64,000 nt of DNA from Zizania palustris (GCA_019279435.1 JAAALK010000285.1:72322866-72386865), one strand, 5' to 3'; counted from the first letter of the stretch, positions 20,743-31,423 are shown. The notes: generated by a model not told the origin, from the sequence alone. Translations and numbers: made by a program.

Positions 20743-23543
20743 TTGCTGGATCTTCTTCTGAGCTCTGGAAGTGGCATAGGAGGTTAGGTCATTTGAGTTT
20801 TGATCTGCTAGTCAGGTTAAGCTCTATGGACCTCATCCGAGGATTGCCCAAGCTTAAAATGGAGAAGGATCTAGTTTGTCATCCCTGTCGTCATGGGAAA
20901 ATGGTTGCCGCTTCTCACTCACCTGTGACTCAGGTGATGACTACGTATCCAGGCGAACTTTTACATTTGGACACTGTAGGTCCAGCTCGGGTACGCTCAG
21001 TCGGTGGGAAGTGGTATGCTCTTGTGATTGTTGACGACTTTTCTCGTTTCTCGTGGGTTTTCTTTTTGGAGTCTAAGGATGAAACTTTTCAATTTGTCCA
21101 TGACCTGATTTTGAAGCTGAAGAATGAGAACAATGGTCGGATGCGAGCAATTCGCTCCGACAACGGCTCTGAGTTCAAGAACTCTCAGTTCGTCAGCTTC
21201 TGTGGTGATCAGGGTCTGGACCATCAGTTGTCTTCTCCTTACACTCCCCCACAGAACGGCGTTGTGGAACGAAAGAACCGCACGCTAGTTGAGATGGCTA
21301 GGACGATGCTCGACGAGCACAGGACTCCTAGGCGTTTTTGGGCTGAAGCCATGAACACGGCTTGCTATCTTGCCAACCGTATTTTTCTTCGAGCTTACAT
21401 TGGTAAGACTTCATATGAGTTGCGGTTTGGCAGACAGCCCAAGGTGACCCACTTGCGAGCGTTTGGGTGCAAGTGCTTTGTGCTCAAGAAGGGAGGGCAT
21501 TTGGACAAGTTTGAGTCTCGTTGCTGGGATGGTATTTTTCTTGGTTATGCATTGCATTCTCGAGGTTTCCGTGTTTGGAACCTCGAATCCCAGCTGCTTG
21601 TCGAGACGTGTGAGGTTTCTTTTGATGAGTCCTTGCCTTCTTTGACTCCTTCTTTTGAGCTTTCTGGTGATGATGAGCTCGGAGAGTCCATCTTTGAGGA
21701 AGATGAGGATACTCCAGCTGCTGTTGAGGGCGGGCCTTCTGCTTCCCCCGCAGAGCCCACGCCCTCTGTGACTTCGACTGATGATGAAGGCGGACCTCTA
21801 ATCACTTCTTCCACTTCGATCGAGCCCCTTCAGTCAAGTCCAGAGGTGCCAGCTGCTGACTCCGGTGAGGTGACTTCAGATCACCAGGGAACCCGAGCAG
21901 TTCAGCGTGACCACCCCTCAGAGCTCATCATTGGTGATTTGACTGAGAGGACTTTGCGTTCTTCTGCCTCTCTCGCTGTGTTTGCTGAATCTGCTTTTGT
22001 TGCATCTTTTGAGCCTAGAGACGTCTCTCATGCTCTTTCTGATTCAAATTGGATTAATGCTATGCAAGAAGAGCTTGAGAATTTTGTCCGCAATCGGGTT
22101 TGGACATTAGTTGAGCCGCCATCAGAATGCAACCCCATAGGCACCAAGTGGGTGTTCAAGAACAAACAAGGTGAAGATGGGGTTGTGGTGCGCAACAAGG
22201 CTCGACTAGTTGCCCAGGGTTATTGCCAGAAGGAAGGTATTGACTTTGAAGAAACCTTCGCTCCTGTTGCCCGTCTTGAGTCCATTCGCATTCTTTTAGC
22301 ATTTGCCGCTTCAAAGGGTTTTAAGCTTTTTCAAATGGACGTTAAGAGTGCTTTTCTGAACGGGTACATAGAAGAGGAGGTTTATGTTAGGCAACCCCCC
22401 GGTTTTGAGAACCCTAAGTTTCCTCGACATGTTTTTAAATTGCACAAAGCTTTATACGGGTTGAAACAAGCCCCCAGGGCTTGGTATGACCGGTTAAAGC
22501 AGTTTTTGTTGGGGAAGGGTTTTGTGATGGGTTCTGTGGACAAAACTCTTTTCTTGCTCAGAGATGCTTCAGATTTCTTAGTTGCTCAGATTTATGTGGA
22601 CGATATTATCTTTGGCGGTACTACTGATTCTCTTGTGTCCAAGTTTTCTGAGCAGATGCACAGTGAGTTCGAGATGAGCCTCATGGGTGAGCTCAAGTAC
22701 TTTCTAGGGCTCCAGATCAAGCAGACCAAGGACGGCACCTTCATCCACCAAGGTAAGTACACTCGTGACATGTTGAAAAAATTTGACTTTGGTGGTGAGC
22801 TGAAGCCGCAGATGACCCCGATGGGCACTTCTGGGGGTCTGGACAAGGACGAGAGCGGCGTCAAGGTCAACGAGAGAGAATTTCGAGGGATGATCGGGTC
22901 ACTGCTGTACTTGACGGTGACTAGGCCAGACATACAGTTCGCCGTGGGACTGTGCGCGCGCTTCCAGTCTTCACCACGCGCGTCTCATCGGCAGGCTGTC
23001 AAGCGCATCTTCAGGTATCTCACTTATGCGCCTGATCTTGGTCTCTACTATTCAGCATCATCTTCTCTTGATTTATCTGGCTTTTCGGACGCTGACTTTG
23101 GTGGGTGCCGGTTGGATCGCAAGTCGACTTCCGGTACTTGCCAGTTTCTTGGTTCTTCTCTTGTCTCTTGGTCTTCTCGAAAGCAATCTGGAGTTGCTCT
23201 TTCGACCACAGAGGCTGAGTATGTAGCTGCTGCTAGCTGCTGCTCACAGTTGGTTTGGATGATTTCCACTCTGCGAGATTTTGGGTTGTTCTTTCCTACC
23301 AGAGTTCCTTTGTTTTGCGACAGCACCAGTGCTATTAGTGTAGGGAAAAACCCATGTCTTCATTCAAAAACCAAACACATTGATGTGCGCTTTCACTTTT
23401 TGCGGGATCAATATGAGAAAGGTGTCATTGACCTTGTTCATGTTGATACCCATCATCAGTTGGCTGACATTTTCACCAAACCCCTAGATCAGTCTACTTT
23501 TGAGCGTTTACGAGGGGATTTGGGTGTTGTGTATCCTTTCTAG
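20739..23543 (+). CDS. SIRE copia integrase, reverse transcriptase and RNase H (934 aa)
   Basis: In order: the pre-integrase zinc site (WHRRLGHLS with CHPCRHGK, residues 10-55); integrase core with D in LHLDTVG, D in SDNGSEF and E in VVERKNRT; an acidic serine-rich linker (about 300-400); copia RT (WVFKNKQGEDG, ARLVAQGY, FAPVARLESIR, MDVKSAFLNG, the catalytic YVDDIIFGG and LGLQIKQT); RNase H with SGFSDADFGGC and TEAEYVAAA; and the closing TKHIDVRFHFLRD. All catalytic residues I can check are present. The listed start is the edge of the open frame; real translation would come from gag-pol. Confidence 0.94.
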   Translation: MIAGSSSELWKWHRRLGHLSFDLLVRLSSMDLIRGLPKLKMEKDLVCHPCRHGKMVAASHSPVTQVMTTYPGELLHLDTVGPARVRSVGGKWYALVIVDDFSRFSWVFFLESKDETFQFVHDLILKLKNENNGRMRAIRSDNGSEFKNSQFVSFCGDQGLDHQLSSPYTPPQNGVVERKNRTLVEMARTMLDEHRTPRRFWAEAMNTACYLANRIFLRAYIGKTSYELRFGRQPKVTHLRAFGCKCFVLKKGGHLDKFESRCWDGIFLGYALHSRGFRVWNLESQLLVETCEVSFDESLPSLTPSFELSGDDELGESIFEEDEDTPAAVEGGPSASPAEPTPSVTSTDDEGGPLITSSTSIEPLQSSPEVPAADSGEVTSDHQGTRAVQRDHPSELIIGDLTERTLRSSASLAVFAESAFVASFEPRDVSHALSDSNWINAMQEELENFVRNRVWTLVEPPSECNPIGTKWVFKNKQGEDGVVVRNKARLVAQGYCQKEGIDFEETFAPVARLESIRILLAFAASKGFKLFQMDVKSAFLNGYIEEEVYVRQPPGFENPKFPRHVFKLHKALYGLKQAPRAWYDRLKQFLLGKGFVMGSVDKTLFLLRDASDFLVAQIYVDDIIFGGTTDSLVSKFSEQMHSEFEMSLMGELKYFLGLQIKQTKDGTFIHQGKYTRDMLKKFDFGGELKPQMTPMGTSGGLDKDESGVKVNEREFRGMIGSLLYLTVTRPDIQFAVGLCARFQSSPRASHRQAVKRIFRYLTYAPDLGLYYSASSSLDLSGFSDADFGGCRLDRKSTSGTCQFLGSSLVSWSSRKQSGVALSTTEAEYVAAASCCSQLVWMISTLRDFGLFFPTRVPLFCDSTSAISVGKNPCLHSKTKHIDVRFHFLRDQYEKGVIDLVHVDTHHQLADIFTKPLDQSTFERLRGDLGVVYPF

Positions 23544-24881
23544 GATATTTTGCGTCAGTTTTTCTTTCTTCTTTACTCTTTTCTTGAGTCTTTTTGTGTG
23601 TGTTCATATCATACATATTCACATATCACACTTTTGAGCTTGCTTCTGTTATATGATTAAACTGCTTTACTTATTCTAGCTGGTACATGCTTTTGATTAC
23701 TCGTCGATGATCATGCTTTGTTTCAGTTCATTTGATATGTCTGATATCTGTCATATGCATGGCTTTTACGCTTTCAACTTGAAAAATGATCACCATTGCT
23801 TCTGGTAACTAGCATGTGTAGGCTGAGTGCTTTTGCTATCTGTTACATGCCTTGTAGCTAGTTCATCACATAGATGCAGATATGCAACTTGGACATCTTT
23901 ATGCTTTAACATGGAAAATATGCTATAAAAATGATAAAAAAAATCAAAAAATGAATGAAAATTCCATGCCTTTTTATGCTTGAGTTGAAAAGATCCAAGT
24001 GGGTTTGCTTTGTCGCATTGCATTGTTCTGGACTGCTTACCATAGCACTTTGGTATGAACTAGGACAGTGTAGTGTATGCCAAGACCAATGTCTTAAGCT
24101 TCCGATGGTCCAGTTTTGGCCTAGGCTTGACTTGGTCGGTTAGCATAAGGTTTGACATGCAAATAACCCTTGGCACAAATGAAAAAGGAAAAATGAAAAA
24201 GCCTGAACATTTAACAAGATAACCAGTTTGCTGAAGCACTTTGTTTTGAACAATGTTTATCTTGGTAGACATCAGTTAGCTTCTGCATCTCATGCTTTAC
24301 CTTGCTTATTAACTAGGAAATATGGTGATGTTTTGTTTTGCAAAAACTGAAAAATGCGTGCTAATGACTTTCTTTAGATATCATCTGTTGCACTGATCAT
24401 GCCATGTGTCTTAAGACAGTATGTCTGTTGCTATACTTGTTAGATGTTGTAATTGCAGTCAATCATATCTGAGAAGCATGCTTTCTACACTCCACCTACA
24501 CCCCAGCTGAATTCACTGCATATTTTGAGGGGGAGTTGCTTTTCAGGGGGAGTCTGTGTCTCTTTTGAGTGCTTGATGAGTTTACTTGTCAACAAGGGGG
24601 AGAAAATTTGGGATCAGAGTTTAAGGGGGAGTTAGTTCTTACTCTGTCGATATCCTTGTTGTTCTGAAATCACACTCATTTTGAGCTTTTACGTTTTGGT
24701 TAACCATAATGACCGTTTCTTGCTTTTGGTTGGCTTTTGGTCATTAGGGTTAAACTTTTACCTTATTTTTCTTCTTCTTTGTTTCCTTGTGTTTTTTGTT
24801 TTCGTGTTTCCACATTTGTTCGCAGGTGCTGAAGAGCTGTGAATTGAGGAGTGTTGACAATGCACTCATCAAGGGGGAGAT
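23544..24881 (+). other. SIRE 3' non-coding region with repeated polypurine tracts
   Basis: No ORF of note and no envelope-like gene is visible. Five AGGGGGAG-type tracts occur in the last 360 bp (near 24529, 24546, 24593, 24624 and 24871). The last, AAGGGGGAGAT, abuts the right LTR and is the likely plus-strand primer. Confidence 0.8.
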
Positions 24882-26639
24882 TGAGGAGCCATGCTGAATA
24901 GCGTGGGCCTCATGGCTCTAGAAGTGATGAGTCATTGTCAACGATAGTCAAAGAGGACTGAAGAAGAGAGGAGATCTGCTGTTTTATGGGCCGCGTGTGA
25001 CTCAGGTACACGGGCAGCGAGCGACTGTCGGGCAGAGGAGGCTGCGAAGTCGGGCTGGCCCAATCCGGGTGCATGGGCCAGAAGCAGTAGAAGACCCACT
25101 GGGCTGTTGACCAGGATTGACTCAGGTACACGGGCGGTGAGTGATTGCCGGGCTGAGAGAGCTGCGGAATCGGGCCGGCCCAATCCGGGTACCTGGTGCA
25201 AAGTCGGTGGAGGCTTTGTCAGTTTCGGCGCAAAACTGACGACCGTCGATCTTGTATCCGACTGTCCAGAAGAGAAGCCGTAGTCGCTACGAAAACTTAG
25301 CTTCCGGATAAGTCATCTGTAACTCTAGGCCCACAGTCAGTCTGTCGTGTCTGTAAAAATACGTAAGGGCAGTAGAGTCTTTTCCTTTATTTTTGAGTCT
25401 GTAAAAACCCTAAGGGGCAGGTAGAATATTCCTAGTGTTGGGCTGCCTATAAATAGGACCCCAACCCCTAGGGTTTGGACTACCCTTTTGCTGAAAATCA
25501 ATACTACTCCTTTGGGTCACTTTGTTTCTTGCATTCTCTCTCCCCTGTTCATGCGTGGGTCACCAGGCAACAAGCCTTGTTCTTCCTGAAGTTTTTAAGT
25601 GACTTTTTGTTGTATGGGAGAGCTTTTAATCTGGCTGTTTTTGCTTGTGCGAAGCATTTTTGTGCACTGCAGTTCATTCTCTGTGCTTGCGATCAATTTA
25701 TTTGGAACAGAAGCTTCTCTGTTGTATGTGTTCTTCGTGAGAAGCAGTACTAGTTCTTGCTGTTGCAAGTAGTACTACTACTCTGTAGCAAGTAGTACTA
25801 CTTTCCTGTAGCTACAGTATGCTAGTACTTTAGCCTTGCTTTTCCTGTGTTGCTTTTTGATCGAGTTGGCAGGGTCAAAGTCCCTTTTCTTGTGTGAAGT
25901 CCAACTCTGTGTTGCAGACTTCGAATCTGCAAGCTTCGAATCTGCAGGCTTCGAATCAGCAGACTTCGAATCAGCAGACTTCGAATCTGCAAGCTTCGAA
26001 TCTGCAGACTTCGAATCTGCAAGCTTCGAACCTGCAGACTTCGAATCAGCAGGCTTCGAATCAGCAGACTTCGAATCTGCAAGCTTCGAATCTGCAGACT
26101 TCGAATCTGCAAGCTTCGAACCTGCAGGCTTCGAATCAGCAGACTTCGAATCAGCAGTCTTCGAATCTGCAAGCTTCGAATCTGCAGACTTCGAATCTGC
26201 AAGCTTCGAACCTGCAGACTTCGAATCAGCAGACTTCGAATCAGCAGACTTCGAATCTGCAAGCTTCGAATCTGCATACTTCGAATCTGCATACTTCGAA
26301 TCTGCAACCTTCGAATCTGCATACTTCGAATCTGCAACCTTCGAATCTGCAACCTTCGAATCTGCATACTTCGAATCTGCATACTTCGAATCTGCATACT
26401 TCGAATCTGCAACCTCCGAATCTGCAACCTCAGAATCTGCAACCTCAGAATCTGCAACCTCAGAATCTGCAACCTCAGAATCAGCAAACTTCGAATCTGC
26501 AGACTTAGTCAATCTGTTCTCGCGTTGCTGTTTAGTTTTTCTTTTTAAAATGCGTTGGGTTTTGGGAGCAGGCCATTGATTCGAAAGAATTTTTAGGCGC
26601 CCATTCACCCCCCCTCTGGTCGCTACTTTCGGTCCTACA
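24882..26639 (+). repeat. right LTR of the SIRE element
   Basis: It has the same length as the left LTR, offset by 9105 bases throughout, including the TATA box (25448-25456) and the 15-bp array (about 25914-26505). Confidence 0.94.
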
Positions 26640-26644
26640 GCCGG

Positions 26645-26776
26645 CGTTCGGAGCGCCGCAACTGAGGGAGGTGCTTCAACTGTGGTGCTCGTGGCCACAT
26701 CGCTAGGAACGGCCTGGAGCCGAAGAAGGAGAGGGCCCTCCTCATGGATGTCGACGAGGAGCCATGCCTATTATGA
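26645..26776 (+). pseudogene. copia gag, zinc-knuckle end of the interrupted gene
   Basis: This continues the gag broken at 15776; the right target-duplication copy is 26640-26644. It reads RSERRN, an in-frame TGA, then CFNCGARGHIARNG. The last cysteine of the CCHC knuckle is glycine. It ends in DVDEEPCLL and a TGA at 26774-26776, and the purine-rich tract and LTR follow with no protease. Other copia polyproteins carry protease soon after this acidic motif, so pol appears to have been deleted rather than merely mutated. Confidence 0.82.
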
Positions 26777-26813
26777 GTTGGTGCACATGGTAATGTCAGG
26801 TTTAGGGGGTGAT

Positions 26814-27154
26814 TGTTAGGAAATAAACCTGACTTCCTTTTTTAGAGATTACGTTGAGCTCGTTTGGAAAGAGATCCTTCGAGCGTATCTTTGATTTGTG
26901 GCTATGATGGCAGATGTTTTCCTTGCTACTTTTATTTTCTATGTTTAAGGAGTAAGTTTCCTTTAGGTTTTTCCTTCCAAGTTTAGTTTCTTTCATGTTT
27001 AGATTGGAATTTGCACTATAAATAAGTGCCCGGTGTAGACGTCGAGAACAACAAGAGAAGAGCAATAAAGTTGCGTCCACAAATCTGTTTGTGTGTGTCT
27101 CTCTTCTCGCCAGAGAGCTTAACTGAGAAAGCTTGGCTAAGGGCTCAGCTGACA
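26814..27154 (+). repeat. right LTR of the gag-only copia element
   Basis: It starts TGTTAGGAAATAAACC and ends CAGCTGACA. A TATA box TATAAATAAG lies near 27018. It is about 341 bp and diverged from the left LTR. Confidence 0.87.
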
Positions 27155-27780
27155 TGGAGAACATGTCAGCGATCCCCTTATCCCTTTATAAAATGAAGTT
27201 GATACTGTTAATGATAACATTACTGGGTGTTTTCTGTTTTGCATTTTACGCATCTCGATACGGTTCGTACCACTCAACTTCTTTGCTTTGGTGCATTGGT
27301 GGGGCGCCTCTGTATAGAGCCTCTTCCGTTTTGTTGTTATTTAGTGCCTGCGAAACCTCAGAACTAGACGCGCTCAGGCAAAATTCAGCATGCCTTAATA
27401 ACTGAATCTGAACTTCTGCAGGCTAGATAGCAAGCTACCTAGTGAATTGGTTTCCTCCTCCACTCTAAAAATATATGTGTACTCCATCCTTTACCTGAGC
27501 GTTGGCAGCTGCACGCATTGGAGAACCGAGATTCGATCCCTGTGTCGATGTCAAAGCGTGCCTCATGCTCAGGCTCTGTCCCTGCGCCCCGAGCCTCGAC
27601 CTTCAGCAAGAAAATGCATATATTCATGGTCCCCGTAACTACATAGGAAGTAGGATGTACTACTGTTCCGTAGCCGGTGTAACCCAAAGACGAAACACAG
27701 CTACGTGCACAGGGCCAAAGCGCAAAGAGATGTGTAGGATAGGCAAAGGGGGCAGCTGTAGCACTCGGGTCGGGACAAGC
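27155..27780. other. unique flanking sequence between two insertions
   Basis: No gene or recognisable repeat. Together with 29752-30187 it probably represents the original sequence upstream of the YABBY gene. Confidence 0.45.
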
Positions 27781-29746
27781 TGAGGAGCCATGCTGAATAG
27801 CGTGGGCCTCATGGCTCTAGAAGTGATGAGTCATTGTCAACGATAGTCAAAGAGGACAGAAGAAGAAGAGATCTGCTGTTTCATGGGCCGCGTGTGACTC
27901 GGGTACACGAGCAGCGAGCGACTGTCGGGCAGAGGAGGCTGCGAAGTCGGGCTGGCCCAATCCGGGTACATGGGCCAGAAGCAGCAGAAGACCCACTGGG
28001 CTGTTGACCAGGGTTGACTCAGGTACACGGGCGGTGAGTGATTGCCGGGCTGAGAGAGCTGCGGAATCGGGCTGGCCCAATCCGGGTACCTGGTGCAAAG
28101 TCGGTGGAGGCTTTGTCAGTTTCGGCGCAAAACTGACGACCGTCGATCTTGTATCCGACTGTCCAGAAGAGAAGCCGTAGTCGCTACGAAAACTTAGCTT
28201 CCGGATAAGTCATCTGTAACTCTAGGCCCACAGTCAGTCAGTCGTGTCTGTAAAAATTCCTAAGGGCAGTAGAGTTTTTTTCTTTATTCTTGCGTCTGTA
28301 AAAACCCTAAGGGGCTGGTAGAATATTCCTAGTATTGGGCTGCCTATAAATAGGACCCCAATCCCTAGGGTTTGGACCACCCTTTTGGCTGAAATCAATA
28401 CTACTCCCTTGGGTCACTTTTTGTCTCTTGCATTTTTCTCTCTTCTCCTCTCCTGTTCATGCGTGCGCCGCCAGGCAACTAGCCTTTGTTCTTCCTGAGA
28501 TTTACTTGGTTCTTTCCTGTCTGGAAGAATTTATTTTGGCTGCTTTTGTTTGTGCGAAGCATTTATGTGTGCAGCATTTCATCCACTGTCGTTGCTGTTG
28601 TGTGGTTGCGGTTGGTTTATTCAGAACAAAGCTTCTCTGTTGCTTGTGTTCATCACGCAAGTAGTACTAGTTCTTGCTGTTGCAAGTAGTACTACTGCAC
28701 TGTAGCAACAGTACTCTAGTGCCAGCTTTTTCCTTTTACTGCGCAGCTTTTTGATCGAAGTTGACAGGGCTGAGTAACTTTTCTAACTGTTCTCTGGCGA
28801 AGCCCCCTCTCTGTTCGAAGCCCCTCAGCTCCGTGAGGCAGGCTTCGATCTGATATGCTCGAAGGCTTCGTTTGAACTTCGAACTTTGTTTTGTGTTTGG
28901 TTGCTAGCTTCAAAGTACTTTTTGTACGGACAGCGTCGCATACTTCGAACGATGGTGCGAAGGTACTTCACATCGAGCTCTTCGAAGTCCACACTTCGAT
29001 AGGTTTCGAAGTTGGCTTCGAAGCTTGTCGTCCAGTTAGGTTTCGTTTTTGGATTCTTTGTCGCGTGTCAGCCTTCGCTTCTCTTTTCGAAGCTCGCTCT
29101 TTTCGAAGGTAGAGTGTAGGCTTCGAATTTGGTGCCTCTGTCGTGTGACAGGCTTCGCTTCTTTGTTCGAAGGTTGTCCGTCTGTGTGTTGCGTTCGAAG
29201 TTTTCTGTTCGAAGGTTTGGCTTCGAAGTACATGGTTCGAAGCTGTGTTCGAAGTCTTGCCTTCGAAGTACATACTTCGAAGCAGGCTCCGACTTTCTCA
29301 TACTTCGCTTCGAAGCACACTTCGATTCCTACCTTCGGCATTTTCACAACACCTTCGACAGACTTCGACTACCACCTCCGAGCCAGACTTCGACCAGCGA
29401 AGTAGACTTCGATCTGCGAAGCAAGCTTCGCCGAGTTTCGAACAGGAGATAGATTTGAACAGGTAACTTCTCTTCTCTCTCATAGTGCACCGAGATTGCT
29501 TTGCTGAGAAGTTTGTCTTGCCTAGTCTTGCGTATATTGTTTATCTTTCTATTAGCACTGGTTTAATAGTTCTCTGTTTGACATAGACTTCTTCTAGGCT
29601 AGATACCCTTAGACTTAGGCTATCTGTTTATTTTCTGCTGCTTAGTTTTTTTGAGGTGCGTTGGGTATTGGGAACAGGCCATTGATTCGAAAGAATTTTT
29701 TAAGGCGCCCATTCACACCCCTCTGGTCGCTACTTTCGGTCCTACA
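27781..29746 (+). mobile_element. solo LTR of the SIRE family (1966 bp)
   Basis: It starts TGAGGAGCCATGC, ends GGTCCTACA and is flanked by CAAGC (27776-27780 and 29747-29751), the mark of a solo LTR left by LTR-LTR recombination. It keeps the TATA box (28345-28353) and the duplicated 78-bp segment, but where the intact element has a regular 15-bp array this copy has about 600 bp (28800-29440) of irregular TTCGAAG-rich sequence. It is therefore a diverged family member. Confidence 0.93.
28800..29440 (+). repeat. irregular TTCGAAG-rich repeat tract in the solo LTR
   Basis: More than 25 TTCGAA or CTTCGAAG palindromes are scattered with variable spacing. It corresponds in position to the regular 15-bp array of the young SIRE LTRs. 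Both share the TTCGAA core, but not the TCTGCA spacer. Confidence 0.7.
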
Positions 29747-30187
29747 CAAGCTCGTCCAAATCACCGAAGTGTCTCTTGCGGCATGTCGTTGCTTGCATGT
29801 CAGGGAGCACGTGCGTACAGGACTATAGGGTGCTCGCCGGTTTAGCTCTAGCGAATAAGCTAATCAAGCATGGTGCGGTAAATGAATCCACAGGGGTGGC
29901 CTTGCATAGCTTGCCCTTACCAATTGCCTCCCTTAAGCTCAGGTAGTCACATTTACGCAGGTGTGCGCGACGCACCCCCGTTACACCAAGCTAGCTGCAT
30001 GCTGCTGCATGTTTTGGTTTCTTAGCTGCACGCCGGCGCCGTGGCGCGCACTGGCGTCGTGGAAATATGGTGTCGTGGCTAGCTTGCTAAGATCATGCGA
30101 GGGAAGGATAGAGGAGCACGGTTAACAAACACGTTCGTTAACAACTGTGAACCGTTATCTCTCGGTGGCTGACATATAGCTTATTGT
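29747..30187. other. unique sequence with no recognised gene
   Basis: It follows the CAAGC duplication. GC-balanced, no supported ORF. Near 30188 it gives way to an AT-rich palindrome-like stretch and then the plant-mobile-domain element. Confidence 0.4.
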
Positions 30188-30283
30188 CGATTTTTTTAAT
30201 AATATTGTTTTTTTAAAAAATCAATTCTGGTATCCCATTTTCAAATATTATAAATCTAGACCCCCGTCGGTGCTACAACCACT

Positions 30284-30590
30284 GAACGTGGCCGCGTGGC
30301 GCCATGTTCGGCAGTGGTTCAACCAAACCTGCCACGTCGTCCACGTTCGGCCGTTGCAGCACCGAACGTGGCCTCCACGTAGACACACAATAGCTAGCCG
30401 CGCCGAACGTGGCCACATCACCCACGTTCGGCAGTACAAGGGCCGAACCTCCGTGACTTGGCCACGTTCGGCCCGGCTAGCCGTTACACGCTAATGTGGC
30501 CCTAGCCGTTGGTCAGGTTCGGCGCTGCAACGGCCGAACGTGGCCGACGTGGCACGTTCAGCCCCAACACTGCCGAACGTGGGGGCGGTG
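30284..30590. repeat. cluster of GCCGAACGTGG direct and inverted motifs
   Basis: About eleven copies or near copies of GCCGAACGTGG or its complement CCACGTTCGGC lie within 310 bp in both orientations, some as palindromic pairs (for example around 30400-30436). They end just upstream of a TATA box (TATAAAAG, 30596-30603) that precedes the zinc-finger gene. They could be subterminal transposase-binding repeats or promoter elements. Confidence 0.8.
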
Positions 30591-30595
30591 TGGGC

Positions 30596-30603
30596 TATAA
30601 AAG
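30596..30603 (+). promoter_or_regulatory. TATA box for the zinc-finger gene
   Basis: TATAAAAG in a GGGC..GGGG context, 182 bp before the ATG at 30785. Confidence 0.55.
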
Positions 30604-30784
30604 GGGGCCTAAGGCCCCCTCTCCACCACACCAGCACACCCCCCTATTCTTCTCGGTGCATTGTTCCGGTCTTCCTTCACGTAAGTCGGTTATGCGTTTT
30701 TTTGTTATTTATTTAATTTCGTAATTAGGTAGTATAATCACTTCAATATTTAATAGACATATTTATGTTGACATACATTCGTAG

Positions 30785-31398
30785 ATGGTGAAGAATGATA
30801 TATCGACTCCCAGTTACAATCCCCGTCACCATCCGCCGGAAGGTGTCGAACCCCCCATGTGCTTCTGTGGAGACACATGTAAATTCATGCGAAGCCAAGA
30901 TGACCTCACCATCGAGATGAGGTATTGAAAGTGTGCGAACTACTCGTGGACTCCGGAAAAGCCGAAGCCAAGGCCAAAGCGTGGACCACGTGCAAACAAA
31001 CCGGTATTATAATTTTTTCCTTCTTTTTTTATATTTTTCTAGAATGAATCACATACAATGTGTTTGTTAATATTTTTGCGTGTAGGTAACTCCTCCACCG
31101 TCGCCACCTTCACTATGTGACTTTGTCGAATGGATCGACAAAGAGGTGCATCCGGACGATTGGGGCTCGCTTATGAGGACCCATGCGTTCAATAGGGGGA
31201 TATTTGAGATGAGATGCAAGCGGGAGGAGAATCTCGAGGAAAGATTTATTAGGAGGGAGGAGGCAAAGCGCAAGGCAAAAGAGGAGTGCGAGGCTGAGAG
31301 AGAGGAAGCGTGAGAGGGCTCGTTGTGTGCATGTAGCTAGACTAGAGGCCATAAGGAAGGGAAATACCCTCGGTGCACTCAGTAGGCACATAGTGTAG
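30785..31398 (+). pseudogene. small zinc-finger (GRF-like) protein, broken
   Basis: Exon 1 (30785-31003) starts MVKNDISTP and carries a CFCGDTCKF zinc half-site, then RY, a TGA where tryptophan is usual, and KCANYSW. Exon 2 (31086-31398) follows a TGTAG acceptor and reads the SLCDFVEWIDKE motif, then a highly charged tail. A one-base shift near 31310 moves the tail to another frame, ending at TAG 31396-31398. The C-x-C-G-x2-C plus C-x-F-x2-W-I-D layout resembles GRF-type zinc fingers that accompany plant transposon genes. Nucleic-acid binding is inferred. LARD-1 begins 26 bases after the stop. Confidence 0.6.
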
Positions 31399-31423
31399 TT
31401 TGTATTTTTAAATTTATGTTATA

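Larger units (their letters stand above)
15777..26639 (+). mobile_element. SIRE/Maximus-lineage copia retrotransposon, young insertion
   Basis: The 10,863-bp element is flanked by GCCGG (15772-15776 and 26640-26644). Both LTRs are 1758 bp and I noticed no difference between them, so insertion is recent. Order: LTR, initiator-Met PBS (TGGTATCAGAGCC, 17537-17549), a long gag with two zinc knuckles, protease, integrase, RT and RNase H, a 1.3-kb non-coding 3' region, a polypurine tract, LTR. Integrase before RT shows copia. The large gag, purine-rich repeats and domain wording resemble maize Opie/Ji. Confidence 0.95.
14639..27154 (+). mobile_element. gag-only copia element (TR-GAG type), split by a SIRE insertion
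   Basis: Two related LTRs (14639-14982, 344 bp; 26814-27154, 341 bp) begin TGTTAGGAAATAAACC and end GCTGACA. A PBS follows the left LTR. Without the nested SIRE element (15777-26639 plus one GCCGG copy) the interior is only about 960 bp and holds gag but no protease, integrase or RT. A GGTTTAGGGGGTGAT purine-rich tract precedes the right LTR. Flanks are TGGAT and TGGAG, a 4-of-5 target duplication. It would need another copia element to supply pol functions. Such elements have been called TR-GAG. Confidence 0.85.

Noticed and set aside
23544..24881. Possible envelope-like gene of a SIRE element
   Set aside because: No ORF beyond background length and no signal peptide or membrane segments.
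27503..27541. tRNA-like A-box and B-box spacing (possible SINE)
   Set aside because: The B-box match (GAGATTCGATCCC) is imperfect, the A-box is weak, and no tail or target duplication was found.
29036..29405. ORFs in the TTCGAAG tract
   Set aside because: Repeat-driven open frames in a solo LTR.
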